Shown here piece after piece: positions 1 through 8,121 of a stretch of 64,000 nt of DNA. Source of the DNA: Candidatus Defluviibacillus avedoerensis (GTDB lineage: Bacteria > Pseudomonadota > Gammaproteobacteria > Burkholderiales > Burkholderiaceae_C); assembly GCA_016703665.1 (NCBI GenBank), contig JADJBS010000011.1, forward strand, positions 123,789-187,788, in the 5' to 3' direction. The position numbers and the translations under genes are program-made. Numbering within the stretch: the first letter of the stretch is position 1; each line of letters opens with the position of its first letter. The notes under the pieces are model-generated. The model ran no database searches. It saw nothing but the letters and a program-made list of their open reading frames with translations, and was not told the DNA's origin.

Positions 1-1820
1 GCGGTGTAATCCTGCTTCAAGGCAGCGTTCTGGTCGTCTTTACGCAAAATGCAATTGCCAACGGCCAGAAACTCAATCTCTGTGCCCATCAGGCAATGAA
101 ACGCATCCTCTGGGGTAGAAACAATGGGCTCGCCACGCACGTTGAAAGAAGTATTGACCAAGACAGGACAGCCCGTCAGAGCCTTAAAGCGGCTTATCAG
201 CGCATGGTAACGGGGATTGGTTTCTGCATGCACCGTTTGTATTCGTGCGGAATAGTCCACATGCGTCACAGCCGGAAGCGTCGACCTGGGCACATTGAGC
301 TTTTCGATTCCAAACAGAGCTTCTTGCTCAGCGGTCATAGGAATCTGGTGCGCCTGAAGCACATCCGCTACCAACAACATGTAAGGGCTGTCAGACTCAA
401 TGTCAAACCAATCGCTCACGTCCTCTCTCAAAACACTGGGTGCAAATGGCCGGAATGACTCCCGGTACTTGACTTTCAGGTTTAACTGCTTTTGTACAAC
501 GGGGGAACGCGGATCGGCAATGATGGACCGACCGCCAAGCGCACGCGGGCCGAACTCCATGCGTCCCTGGTGCCACCCCACAGCTTTACCTTCAGCCAAT
601 GCCTGAGCTGTCAACTCGGTTACTTGGTCATCAGAAACGGTAGTAAACACCGCGCCAACCGCCTTGAGCCTGCTTTCAATTTCTGGCGTTTCGTAGCAAG
701 GGCCAAGGTAGGCGCCTTTCATCCGGTCCATCCCTGCCTGCGGCTTGCGCTCCCGCCCAAGCATCAAGTGATATGCACCCAGTGCAGCGCCCACTGCACC
801 GCCTGCGTCGCCTGCAGCTGGCTGAATCCAGATGTTCTCAAACACTTTCTCACGCAAGAGCTTGCCATTTGCTACGCAGTTCAATGCGACCCCACCGGCT
901 AAGCAAAGGTTTTTTTTACCTGTGGACTTGGCAATTCCTTTGGCCAATTTGATGACAACGTCTTCAGTGACAACCTGAATCGAGGCCGCCAAGTCCATCT
1001 CTCTCTGGGTGAGCGTAGATTCAGACTTGCGCGGTGGACCACCAAACAATTGATCGAACTTGTCGTTCGTCATGGTCAGGCCGGTACAGTAATTGAAGTA
1101 GCTCATGTCCAACGCAAACGAGCCGTCATCCTTGATGTCAATCAAGTGGGTCTTGATCAAATCAGCGTACCTAGGAACCCCGTACGGAGCCAACCCCATC
1201 ACCTTGTATTCACCAGAATTGACCTTGAAACCTGTGTAGTAGGTAATGGCCGAATACAGCAAACCCAGCGAATGCGGGAAATGAATCTCCTTGATCACGT
1301 CGAGCTGATTGCCTTTGCCGATGGCCAACGAGGTCGTCGTCCACTCGCCAACGCCGTCCATTGTCAGCACGGCCGCTTCCTCGAAGGGTGACGGAAAGAA
1401 TGCGCTCGCCGCATGACTCAAGTGATGTTCGGAAAACAGCAAACGTGAAGTCCAGTCAACGCTGTCGCCCCAAATTGCTGCCAACTGTTCAGTGATCACC
1501 GTTTTCTGGAATAGCTTGTCCTTCAACCAGACGGGCAAAGCTGCGGCAAATGACTTGAACCCTACCGGCGCATAGGCCAGGTAGGTTTCAAATAGTCGCT
1601 CAAACTTGAGAAAAGGCTTGTCATAAAACACAACATAGTCAATGTCGACGGAGTTGAGCCCAGCCTCCTGCAAGCAGTACGCTACAGCATGAACAGGAAA
1701 GTTGTGATCGTGCTTTTTTCGGGTGAAGCGCTCTTCCTGTGCAGCAGCGACAATGTTCCCATTCACCACCAGGCAGGCGGCAGAGTCATGGTAGTACGCC
1801 GAGACGCCTAGTATGTTCAC
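1..1820 (-). CDS. Carbamoyltransferase, NodU/CmcH family (3' end outside window)
   Basis: The minus strand reads from a GTG at 1820 as (M)NILGVSAYYHDSAACLVV, the typical opening of the NodU/CmcH/TobZ O-carbamoyltransferases, which move a carbamoyl group from carbamoyl phosphate via carbamoyl-AMP onto a hydroxyl of a sugar or natural product. Further family features visible are the Kae1/ASKHA-like parts SEHHLSHAASAF and TMDGVGEW and, near the left edge, a C-terminal stretch ending LKQDYTA. About 606 codons are in the window and the family is usually about 600-620 residues, so only the last residues are missing. The start lies 4 bases after the DUF5989 stop, which fits a shared transcript. The acceptor substrate cannot be told from sequence; the neighbouring SxtJ and DUF5989 genes are the usual companions of this subfamily. 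Confidence 0.9.
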   Translation of the reverse strand, partial: MNILGVSAYYHDSAACLVVNGNIVAAAQEERFTRKKHDHNFPVHAVAYCLQEAGLNSVDIDYVVFYDKPFLKFERLFETYLAYAPVGFKSFAAALPVWLKDKLFQKTVITEQLAAIWGDSVDWTSRLLFSEHHLSHAASAFFPSPFEEAAVLTMDGVGEWTTTSLAIGKGNQLDVIKEIHFPHSLGLLYSAITYYTGFKVNSGEYKVMGLAPYGVPRYADLIKTHLIDIKDDGSFALDMSYFNYCTGLTMTNDKFDQLFGGPPRKSESTLTQREMDLAASIQVVTEDVVIKLAKGIAKSTGKKNLCLAGGVALNCVANGKLLREKVFENIWIQPAAGDAGGAVGAALGAYHLMLGRERKPQAGMDRMKGAYLGPCYETPEIESRLKAVGAVFTTVSDDQVTELTAQALAEGKAVGWHQGRMEFGPRALGGRSIIADPRSPVVQKQLNLKVKYRESFRPFAPSVLREDVSDWFDIESDSPYMLLVADVLQAHQIPMTAEQEALFGIEKLNVPRSTLPAVTHVDYSARIQTVHAETNPRYHALISRFKALTGCPVLVNTSFNVRGEPIVSTPEDAFHCLMGTEIEFLAVGNCILRKDDQNAALKQDYT

Positions 1821-1824
1821 GGCG

Positions 1825-1974
1825 TCAGAACAGTGTGTAGATAAACGGAGCAAGCACAGAGCCTTGCGCCAGGATCAGCAGCCCGCCCATCAGCACCATG
1901 ACCATGATCAAGGGCAAAAGCCAAAGTTTCTTGCGTACCTTCAGGAAAGCCCAAAGCTCTTTGATGAAATTCAT
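1825..1974 (-). CDS. DUF5989 family small membrane protein (49 aa)
   Basis: A short minus-strand frame from ATG at 1974 encodes 49 residues, starting MNFIKELWAFLKVRKKLW and containing one hydrophobic segment (about residues 18-36, LWLLPLIMVMVLMGGLLIL) before a short tail ending PFIYTLF. This is the pattern of DUF5989 proteins, single-span membrane peptides found between SxtJ-like and carbamoyltransferase genes. It sits 9 bases after the SxtJ stop and 4 bases before the carbamoyltransferase start, so the three are surely co-transcribed. Function is not known; a membrane adaptor for the carbamoyltransferase is an inference from constant neighbourhood. Confidence 0.85.
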   Translation of the reverse strand: MNFIKELWAFLKVRKKLWLLPLIMVMVLMGGLLILAQGSVLAPFIYTLF

Positions 1975-1983
1975 GCTTAACCC

Positions 1984-2400
1984 TCAAAATTGATTCTTGA
2001 ATGACTCAGACGCTGGGGTACCGGACTGCCGGTCAACCCAGTAACTGTCGACATGGCGCTTTTTCAAGCGCAACTCATCGCGCCCCATCATCCGCCCCAC
2101 CACGGCAAAAGGTGTCACCAACAAAAAAAACATTACACCAAGTACCAGGGGGCTAATCACTTTACCCAGAAGCAAGCCAAATGCAAACCACAACTTGTTT
2201 AATGGCCTTAAAACTGATGGTGCAAGCCAAGCCAGCAACAGGAATACCCCCCCCACAGCAGCCAGTGCAATCTGCATGCCGAACGACCAGCCTTGGACGT
2301 AACCCCAGGCGGATAAGGCCAGACCAATGCCAGCAAAGAGCAGGCCAAACTTGCGTTCGCTGGGCAAAGGCAGCGGATCCAAGGTAAGGGTATTGGACAC
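1984..2400 (-). CDS. SxtJ-type membrane protein
   Basis: The 138-residue protein has three strongly hydrophobic segments (about residues 18-38, 42-62 and 70-102) and a basic C-terminal tail containing DELRLKKRHVDSYWVDR. This matches the SxtJ family, named from the cyanobacterial saxitoxin cluster but widespread beside carbamoyltransferases in clusters that do not make the toxin. It is the first gene of the three-gene unit, with its promoter presumably in the 89-base gap to queF. The biochemical role of SxtJ is unknown. There is no reason from this sequence to infer toxin production. Confidence 0.8.
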   Translation of the reverse strand: MSNTLTLDPLPLPSERKFGLLFAGIGLALSAWGYVQGWSFGMQIALAAVGGVFLLLAWLAPSVLRPLNKLWFAFGLLLGKVISPLVLGVMFFLLVTPFAVVGRMMGRDELRLKKRHVDSYWVDRQSGTPASESFKNQF

Positions 2401-2489
2401 GTTAGTCAGTTCCTTGATTTGTTCTCATTTTCGTAAAGAAATTGTAAAGCGATCTCTTCCCCGATTGGTGATGGATAACCACATTGACA

Positions 2490-3344
2490 TCACTGTCTCG
2501 CTGTTCTGACATTCCTCGGCAAGGCCATGGGGTGGCTGGTCCTGAACGGGTTGATGTCGAGCCCGCCACGCCGGGTATAGCGCGCATAGACCGCCAACTT
2601 GACCGGCTTGCATCGTGTCCATATGTCCATGAAGATGCGTTCAACGCATTGTTCGTGGAACTCGTTGTGATTGCGAAAACTGACGATGTATTGAAGCAAG
2701 CCACCCTGGTCAATCTGGGGGCCACTGTAGCTGATCTGTACATCGCCCCAATCGGGCTGGCCCGTGACCAGGCAATTGCTCTTGAGCAGCCTGCTGACCA
2801 GCACCTCGCTGACAGGCTGCTCGTCCACTGCGGCTTTTAACAGGTCGGGCGCCGGGGTGTACCGGGTGCACTCAATGTCCAGACGGTCGATGCTCAGGCC
2901 ATCCATCTCGTGGAGCGGTTCCTGATCAAAAAAGTCAGGTTCAATCAAGCGAACGCCTACAGACGATTGCTTCAAGCCATCCCGCCACACGGCCTCGGTC
3001 AGATCGGCACGCATCGTCGCCTGCACCTCTGCCAAGTCTGCGAAGCAAGTATTGTTGAAACTGTTCAGGTAAAGCTTGAACGATTTGCTCTCGATGATGC
3101 TGACCGACTCGCAGGGAATGGTCACATGTGCAATCGCCAGTTGCGGTTTACCCCGAGGATTGAGCCAGCTCAGCTCAAATGCGGTCCACATATCGGCCCC
3201 AAAAAATGGGGCCGCCTTGGCGTCAAGGTGGAGACCGATCTCAGATCGTTTAGGCCCACGAGGAATCGGGAACAGCAGACTGGCATCGTATTGATCAGCA
3301 TAAGCTGCTGGTTTGCCGAGAATTGACTGTTCGGGTGTGTTCAT
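2490..3344 (-). CDS. queF: NADPH-dependent 7-cyano-7-deazaguanine reductase
   Basis: QueF reduces preQ0 to preQ1 in queuosine biosynthesis for tRNA modification. At 284 residues it is the long, two-domain (E. coli-like) form. The N-terminal half holds the QueF motif ESKSFKLYLNSFN (about residues 85-97). The C-terminal half holds the catalytic cysteine in SNCLVTGQPDWG (Cys191), the general acid Asp198 and the substrate-binding His230-Glu231 in NEFHEQ. Its ATG overlaps the last bases of the alpha/beta hydrolase gene upstream by 4 bp, so the two are translationally coupled. No queuosine-linked (preQ1) riboswitch was recognised upstream. Confidence 0.96.
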   Translation of the reverse strand: MNTPEQSILGKPAAYADQYDASLLFPIPRGPKRSEIGLHLDAKAAPFFGADMWTAFELSWLNPRGKPQLAIAHVTIPCESVSIIESKSFKLYLNSFNNTCFADLAEVQATMRADLTEAVWRDGLKQSSVGVRLIEPDFFDQEPLHEMDGLSIDRLDIECTRYTPAPDLLKAAVDEQPVSEVLVSRLLKSNCLVTGQPDWGDVQISYSGPQIDQGGLLQYIVSFRNHNEFHEQCVERIFMDIWTRCKPVKLAVYARYTRRGGLDINPFRTSHPMALPRNVRTARQ

Positions 3345-4258
3345 ACTTTGGTTCCCACGCCTTTGGCCGCCGTCGCAAAGTGGGGCAGTATCTGAGCAAG
3401 CAGCAGCGGCAAAACGCCAGGTGGCAAATCATGCCCCATGCCATCAATACCAACCATCTTGGCACCTGGAATGCGCTGTGCAGTGTCCTCACCGCAGGCA
3501 TACGGCACCAAGGGGTCTTCCTTGCCATGCAGCACCAGGGTCGGCGTCTTAATCCGACCCAGCTCCTGCGCACGTTTGCCCATGTCAGCCGCGATGGCCA
3601 CCATCTGCCGCAAAACCCCTTGCGGGTTGTAGCTGCGCTTGTAGCCAAGCAAAATGCGCTCGCGCGTCTGCGCCTCGTCAATGGGATAGGCGGGGCTTCC
3701 AATCACATCGAAGAGCCGCAGGTAGTGCGCAACGATCGCGTCTGGACTGGCGCTGGATGGCCGCTTGAAAAGCGCCCGAATCACCTTAGGCTTGGCTTCA
3801 GGCAAACCCTTCGCCCCGCTGGAACTCATGATGCTGGTCAAGCTGAGCACCCTGTGCGGTGCCGCCAAAGCCACACGCTGCGCAATCATCCCGCCCATCG
3901 AAACCCCGACCACATGGGCCTTCTGGACGCCAAGCGCGTCGAGCACACCCACAGCATCAAGTGCCATGTCCTGCAACTGATACGGCGGACGCACGGGCAG
4001 GCCAAGTTTCATTTTGAGCGTGGTCAACACAATGCTGGGCTTGCCTAAATGGCCGAACTGGCTGGAGAGACCAATGTCCCGGTTGTCATGCCGAATGACC
4101 CTGAAGCCCGCGTGCTCCAGCGCCTGGACAAAGGCCATCGGCCAAGAGACCAACTGCATGCCCAGGCCCATAATAAGCAAGACAGCTGGCTTGTCACTGC
4201 GCTGCCCTTCAGCAGAGTCTTCTACCTCAATGTCAATACCATTTGCTCTAATTTTCAT
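3341..4258 (-). CDS. Alpha/beta hydrolase
   Basis: A 305-residue alpha/beta-hydrolase-fold protein of unknown substrate. The nucleophile elbow is GVSMGG, the oxyanion region is LLIMGLGMQ near the N-terminus, an acid follows in LHGKEDPLVP, and the catalytic histidine is in GMGHDLPP close to the C-terminus, so a complete Ser-Asp-His triad is present. There is no signal peptide, so it should be cytoplasmic. I place the start at ATG 4258 (MKIRANGIDIEV); a TTG at 4267 would add three residues. The stop overlaps the queF start by 4 bp. It belongs to a group often called esterases or haloalkane-dehalogenase-like hydrolases, and the substrate cannot be stated. Confidence 0.85.
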   Translation of the reverse strand: MKIRANGIDIEVEDSAEGQRSDKPAVLLIMGLGMQLVSWPMAFVQALEHAGFRVIRHDNRDIGLSSQFGHLGKPSIVLTTLKMKLGLPVRPPYQLQDMALDAVGVLDALGVQKAHVVGVSMGGMIAQRVALAAPHRVLSLTSIMSSSGAKGLPEAKPKVIRALFKRPSSASPDAIVAHYLRLFDVIGSPAYPIDEAQTRERILLGYKRSYNPQGVLRQMVAIAADMGKRAQELGRIKTPTLVLHGKEDPLVPYACGEDTAQRIPGAKMVGIDGMGHDLPPGVLPLLLAQILPHFATAAKGVGTKV

Positions 4259-4297
4259 AGCTAACAATGCCTATGTACAAGCCTAATTAGGCACTTC

Positions 4298-5149
4298 TTA
4301 TTTGAATTCCCGCTCACGCAGCCATTTGGTAGCGATCCATTTTTCACCCGCCACCACGGGCGCGCCGCCATGCAGAGTTTTGGTGGATGGGTGCGGTTTG
4401 TCGTAACTGAAGAAAAGTGCATTGCCTCGCTTGGGATACACCTCCAGGCCTGCGTCCGGAAAGGTCGTTCCTCCACCTTTGTCTGGCTCGTTCAGATACA
4501 TCACCACGGTGCCCACACGTTGGCCGCCCCGGGTCAGGATGGTCGCCGTGCCGGGCGCTGCTGGGTCGAAATAGTCATAGTGCGGTTTGTACTCCGCACC
4601 AGGACGGTATTGCAGCACCTGCACGCCTTCGCCATTTTCGGCCGGCCAGTGAAACAGGCGCTCAATACGGGCTTCGATGCGGCGTACCAATTCGTTTTCG
4701 CCACGCTGGAAGAACATGCCGTTGCTGGTGCGGTCGTCGTTTACCTCTTCGCCGCCGGTGCTGTTTTCTACCGTCAGTGACCTGGCCATGCGCGGCTTGG
4801 CCTGCTCAATAAGGCCATCGCACTCTTCGTCGCTCAAAAAGCCACCCAGCAGGATCGCACGGGGATGCTTGACTGCACTCAGCACACAGACAGTTCTGTC
4901 GCCCGCGTCCAGGTACAGCGGCGAGTCGGTCAAGTCGGCATCAGGAACGGGCGCTGATGGTGGCTGCTTGGCCTTTTCAGCCTCATCGGCCAAGTGCTGT
5001 TTCAGCGTGGTCTCCATGGCTTCAATGGCAATGTCCTCGTTCCAGCCCGCATCGGTCATTGACTTGAGCACATCTTCTGGCTTGCAATGCGCAACCGCTT
5101 GGTCGATGATCCACTGGCGCAACTGGGGAGTAATGGTCTGCTCACTCAT
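4298..5149 (-). CDS. 2OG-Fe(II) oxygenase, prolyl 4-hydroxylase type
   Basis: The C-terminal two thirds form a P4Hc-type double-stranded beta-helix dioxygenase. The iron ligands are in KPHYDYFDP (HxD) and LHGGAPV (distal His), and a lysine in GEKWIATKW binds 2-oxoglutarate. The N-terminal 60 residues are a small helical region (ITPQLRQWIIDQAVAHC) of the kind that precedes bacterial P4H domains. I prefer ATG 5149 (MSEQTITPQ), with AAGAG just upstream; a GTG at 5197 that overlaps the yaaA stop (GTGA) would add 16 residues. The substrate is unknown; bacterial relatives act on proteins such as elongation factors, but that is family knowledge only. Confidence 0.88.
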   Translation of the reverse strand: MSEQTITPQLRQWIIDQAVAHCKPEDVLKSMTDAGWNEDIAIEAMETTLKQHLADEAEKAKQPPSAPVPDADLTDSPLYLDAGDRTVCVLSAVKHPRAILLGGFLSDEECDGLIEQAKPRMARSLTVENSTGGEEVNDDRTSNGMFFQRGENELVRRIEARIERLFHWPAENGEGVQVLQYRPGAEYKPHYDYFDPAAPGTATILTRGGQRVGTVVMYLNEPDKGGGTTFPDAGLEVYPKRGNALFFSYDKPHPSTKTLHGGAPVVAGEKWIATKWLREREFK

Positions 5150-5193
5150 GCTCGGCTCTTGAACGGATGGAAATACGGTCGGGGTAAAGCGAT

Positions 5194-5970
5194 TCACGCA
5201 GCGGTATTGCGGCGAAACACCAGACGGTCTGGCCCTGAAACTTCAGGTGCAAACTGGTAGCCATCGGTATTGAACTTTTTCAAGCCATCCGGCGTACCCA
5301 CCTTGTGCTCAATGGCATACCGAGCCATCAATCCGCGCGCACGCTTGGCAAAAAAGCTGATGATTTTGTATTGTCCAGACTTCCAGTCCTCAAACACGCA
5401 CTCGATCACTCGGGCCTTCAGCACCTTTTGATCCACTGCCTTAAAGTACTCCTGAGACGCTAAGTTAACCACCACGGGGGATAGGTCCGCCACCAGCCGG
5501 GTATTCAAATACGCCGACAACTGGCTGCCCCAGAACTGATACAGGTTGGTACCGCTGGCAGTGGCCAGGGCGGTTCCCATTTCCAGCCGGTACGGCTGCA
5601 TCCAGTCAAGTGGGCGAAGCACCCCATACAGACCACTCAGGATGCAGACATGGTCTTGTGCCCACTCCAGTTGACGCAGTTTCAAAGTATTGGCCATCAA
5701 ACCGGCATAGACATCGCCATCAAACGCCAGCACGGCCTGCTTGGCGTTTCTGGCGGTGAACTTGCTTGACCACGCCTGATAGCGTGCAACGTTCAGTGCG
5801 GCGAGCTTGTCGCTTAAGTCCATCAAGCTGGCGATCTCCTGCGGCGCTTTGGCCTTGAGGACCTTAATGAGCTTGGCCGAGTGCTTGACAAACAGCGGCT
5901 CGGTATGCGGCACATCAACCGCCACGGGCTCAAAATCCAGCGACTTGGCTGGCGACAACAAGAACAGCAT
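5194..5970 (-). CDS. yaaA: Peroxide stress protein YaaA
   Basis: The 258-residue protein starts MLFLLSPAKSLDFEP, the YaaA/DUF328 signature, and continues with the family motifs RQLEWAQDHVCILSGLYGVLRPLD and the C-terminal FFAKRARGLMARY. YaaA lowers free intracellular iron and limits Fenton damage during peroxide stress; it binds DNA and has an HhH-like fold (family knowledge). Length is normal. It is divergent from the FAD monooxygenase gene, and the 122-base gap contains an inverted repeat (6039-6076). Confidence 0.94.
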   Translation of the reverse strand: MLFLLSPAKSLDFEPVAVDVPHTEPLFVKHSAKLIKVLKAKAPQEIASLMDLSDKLAALNVARYQAWSSKFTARNAKQAVLAFDGDVYAGLMANTLKLRQLEWAQDHVCILSGLYGVLRPLDWMQPYRLEMGTALATASGTNLYQFWGSQLSAYLNTRLVADLSPVVVNLASQEYFKAVDQKVLKARVIECVFEDWKSGQYKIISFFAKRARGLMARYAIEHKVGTPDGLKKFNTDGYQFAPEVSGPDRLVFRRNTAA

Positions 5971-6038
5971 TTACAGGCACCCCTTAACACTGATTATCGA
6001 CCAGCACAGCCCACCGATCACAGCACCCAAGGTCAAAC

Positions 6039-6076
6039 CATGCGGGAATTTCATGATGGTGAATTAGTTCCGCATG
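6039..6076. promoter_or_regulatory. Inverted repeat in yaaA/monooxygenase intergenic region
   Basis: CATGCGGGAA at 6039-6048 is matched by TTCCGCATG at 6068-6076 with one bulged base, and the interior carries a second partial dyad (TTTCA and TGAATT). It lies 16 bases before the monooxygenase start and 68 bases before the yaaA start on the other strand. It could be an operator for the divergent pair or an mRNA hairpin in the monooxygenase leader. No named regulator site was recognised. Confidence 0.35.
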
Positions 6077-6092
6077 CGTAAACTTCATACCC

Positions 6093-7868
6093 ATGAACAC
6101 TGCCACCTACGCCGAAGTCCCTTTCGTCAACGGCTACGAGTACACACAAGGGTCGGGCTACGCATTACCCGAATTTCCCTTTGTTGCACCACCAGAGTTG
6201 ACGTCGGGCGAGGCTCCTCTGCATCCCATCGTCATCGTGGGCGGCGGTATCACTGGCCTGACGCTGGCCTGCTGCCTCGCACGCCTGGGCCAGTCAGCCA
6301 TTTTGCTGGACGAAGACAACACGGTGGGCGTCAAAGGCGCATCGTCTCGGGGCATCTGCTACACCCAGAAGTCCTTGGAGGTTTTTGATCGGCTGGGCAT
6401 TTTTGAGGCCATTGCGGCCAAAGGCATCCGCTGGAGCGTGGGCCGCACGTTCGCGGGTGAGGACGAGGTGTACTCGTTTGACTTGAGCCAGCAGGGCAAC
6501 TTCAACCTGTCCACTCAGCCGCCTTTCATCAATATTCAGCAGTTTTATATCGAGGGCTTTCTGGCAGAGCGTACCCAACAGTTAGGTCATGTCGAACTGC
6601 GGTGGCAGAGCCGCGTAACTGGGTTTGAGCAAAACGCTGAGTTCGCTACGCTAACCATAGCAACTCCTGGAGGCAGTTATGCCCTTAGGGCGCTTCACGT
6701 CATTGACGCAAGCGGAGCGCACACACCGTTTCGTGCCTGGTGCGGCGCGTCGGTCACGGCCAAGAAAGGCGACGACCGCTGGTGCATAGCCGACGTGCGG
6801 TTCAGCAAAAAGCCGCCGATTGAACGCCACACCTGGGTAGAAGCGCCGTTTAACGAAAACCGCGCTGTGTGGCAACACCTGATGGCTGATGACGTCTGGC
6901 GAATCGATTACCAGATGGCCCCCCACAGTGACCCGGCTGAGGTCAGCCGGGCGGACGTGGTGCGCGAGCGCCTTACCCGTCAGTTTGGACCAGACACGGA
7001 GGTGGAAATCGTCTGGGTGGGCCCCTATGCCTACCGCAGCGAGTGCATTGACCAGATGCGCCATGGCCGTGTGTTCTTCATGGGCGACTCAGCCAAGGTG
7101 GTGAGCCCATTTGGTGCGCGAGGCGGCAACACGGGCGTGGCCGATGCAGACAACCTGGCCTGGAAGTTGACAGCCGTGCTGCGCGGGCTAGCCACTGAAC
7201 GTCTGCTGGCAAGCTACCACGAAGAACGCCATGAAGCCTCTATCGAGAACGTTTTGGTCACCAACCGCACTGCCCGCTTTCTGCGCCCCGCTGAAGGCAT
7301 GGAACGCGTCTTTCGCAATGCAAGCATCGCGCTGGCCAAACGCCACCCTTTTGCACGCCAACTGGTCAATACCGGTCGCATGGCGGTTGCAAACAGCTAT
7401 CATTTTTCTAGCGCATGCACAAATACTGGTGTTTCGAAAGGTGGGTTTTCATTGCAAAATATTGCCTTTCTGTGGCGCACAGGGTCGCGCAGTGCCAAGA
7501 CCCAAAGTGAGGCGCCAGCAGCGGGCACCGTCAACGACTTATTGCTGTGGGCGGGAGGCCGACACATCTTGATGCTCTTTGGTCAATTCAGCGCCCGCGC
7601 CCGCGCCGATTTGCGCAATTTGAGCCGTTTGGCGCCTGTGCTCAGCGTCCAGGTGCTGGCCCGTGGCGAGAGTGCCCAGGCCACAGAACACATTTATGAC
7701 AGCAACCCCACCCGCGAACGGTCGCTGCGCCAGGGTTGCGGTTTGCTAGACCTTGCGGGGCCGGGCACCCCCTGGGCACTGGTCAGGCCAGATGGCTATG
7801 TGGCGGCCACCGGCATCGCCGTCAATGGCAGCCTCGTGCACGCTGTGCAGAAATCTTTAGGGATGTGA
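6093..7868 (+). CDS. FAD-dependent aromatic-ring monooxygenase (PHBH/MhpA class)
   Basis: A 591-residue class A flavoprotein hydroxylase. The Rossmann ADP-binding motif is VIVGGGITGLTLA (about residues 47-59), and the FAD ribityl motif is FFMGDSAK...GARGGNTGVADADNLAWKL starting near residue 328. A thioredoxin-like C-terminal domain follows, as in MhpA/phenol-hydroxylase relatives. Such enzymes use NAD(P)H and oxygen to hydroxylate aromatic substrates, here unknown. The FAD motif is slightly unusual: the common GDAAH is GDSAK. The gene is followed after 4 bases by the DUF2783 gene, the normal partner of this subfamily. The ATG at 6093 gives a 37-residue N-terminal extension before the Rossmann fold. 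Confidence 0.9.
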   Translation: MNTATYAEVPFVNGYEYTQGSGYALPEFPFVAPPELTSGEAPLHPIVIVGGGITGLTLACCLARLGQSAILLDEDNTVGVKGASSRGICYTQKSLEVFDRLGIFEAIAAKGIRWSVGRTFAGEDEVYSFDLSQQGNFNLSTQPPFINIQQFYIEGFLAERTQQLGHVELRWQSRVTGFEQNAEFATLTIATPGGSYALRALHVIDASGAHTPFRAWCGASVTAKKGDDRWCIADVRFSKKPPIERHTWVEAPFNENRAVWQHLMADDVWRIDYQMAPHSDPAEVSRADVVRERLTRQFGPDTEVEIVWVGPYAYRSECIDQMRHGRVFFMGDSAKVVSPFGARGGNTGVADADNLAWKLTAVLRGLATERLLASYHEERHEASIENVLVTNRTARFLRPAEGMERVFRNASIALAKRHPFARQLVNTGRMAVANSYHFSSACTNTGVSKGGFSLQNIAFLWRTGSRSAKTQSEAPAAGTVNDLLLWAGGRHILMLFGQFSARARADLRNLSRLAPVLSVQVLARGESAQATEHIYDSNPTRERSLRQGCGLLDLAGPGTPWALVRPDGYVAATGIAVNGSLVHAVQKSLGM

Positions 7869-7872
7869 TCTG

Positions 7873-8067
7873 ATGTCCAATGAACCCAACACTCAAGTCA
7901 ATATCACCGACGTAGACGGGTTTTACGAACACCTGCTCAACGCCCACACGGGGCTGAGCCGAGATGAATCTGAGGTGCTGAACGCCAGATTGATTCTGGT
8001 GTTGGCGAACCAGATTGTCGACACAAAGCTGTTAAAGGCTTGCATAGACACGGCATCGGAGCAATAA
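7873..8067 (+). CDS. DUF2783 family small protein
   Basis: A 64-residue soluble, acidic, helical protein with the DUF2783 core (DGFYEHLLNAHTGLS, LNARLILVLANQI). Proteins of this family are typically encoded next to FAD-dependent aromatic monooxygenases, as here, 4 bases downstream. The role is not established; a subunit or chaperone of the monooxygenase is an inference from gene pairing. A GC-rich hairpin at 8078-8093 follows the stop codon. Confidence 0.85.
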   Translation: MSNEPNTQVNITDVDGFYEHLLNAHTGLSRDESEVLNARLILVLANQIVDTKLLKACIDTASEQ

Positions 8068-8077
8068 CCTGTGCTTG

Positions 8078-8093
8078 CCAGGGGATACCCTGG
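8078..8093 (+). other. GC-rich hairpin between DUF2783 and GGDEF/EAL genes
   Basis: CCAGGG (8078-8083) and CCCTGG (8088-8093) form a perfect 6-bp stem with a GATA loop. No T-run follows, so it is not a classic terminator. A second GGGATACCC lies about 16 bases further on (near 8099), just before the GTG start at 8122, so alternative pairings near the ribosome binding site are possible. Its function is unknown. Confidence 0.3.
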
Positions 8094-8121
8094 TTGACGG
8101 GATACCCCCCAGGTCAATTCC

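Noticed and set aside
1984..2400. Saxitoxin biosynthesis suggested by the SxtJ name
   Set aside because: SxtJ-type proteins occur widely next to carbamoyltransferases; no other toxin-pathway genes are present.
2402..2743. Open frames on both strands over the 3' part of queF
   Set aside because: queF is full length with all active residues, so these are shadows.
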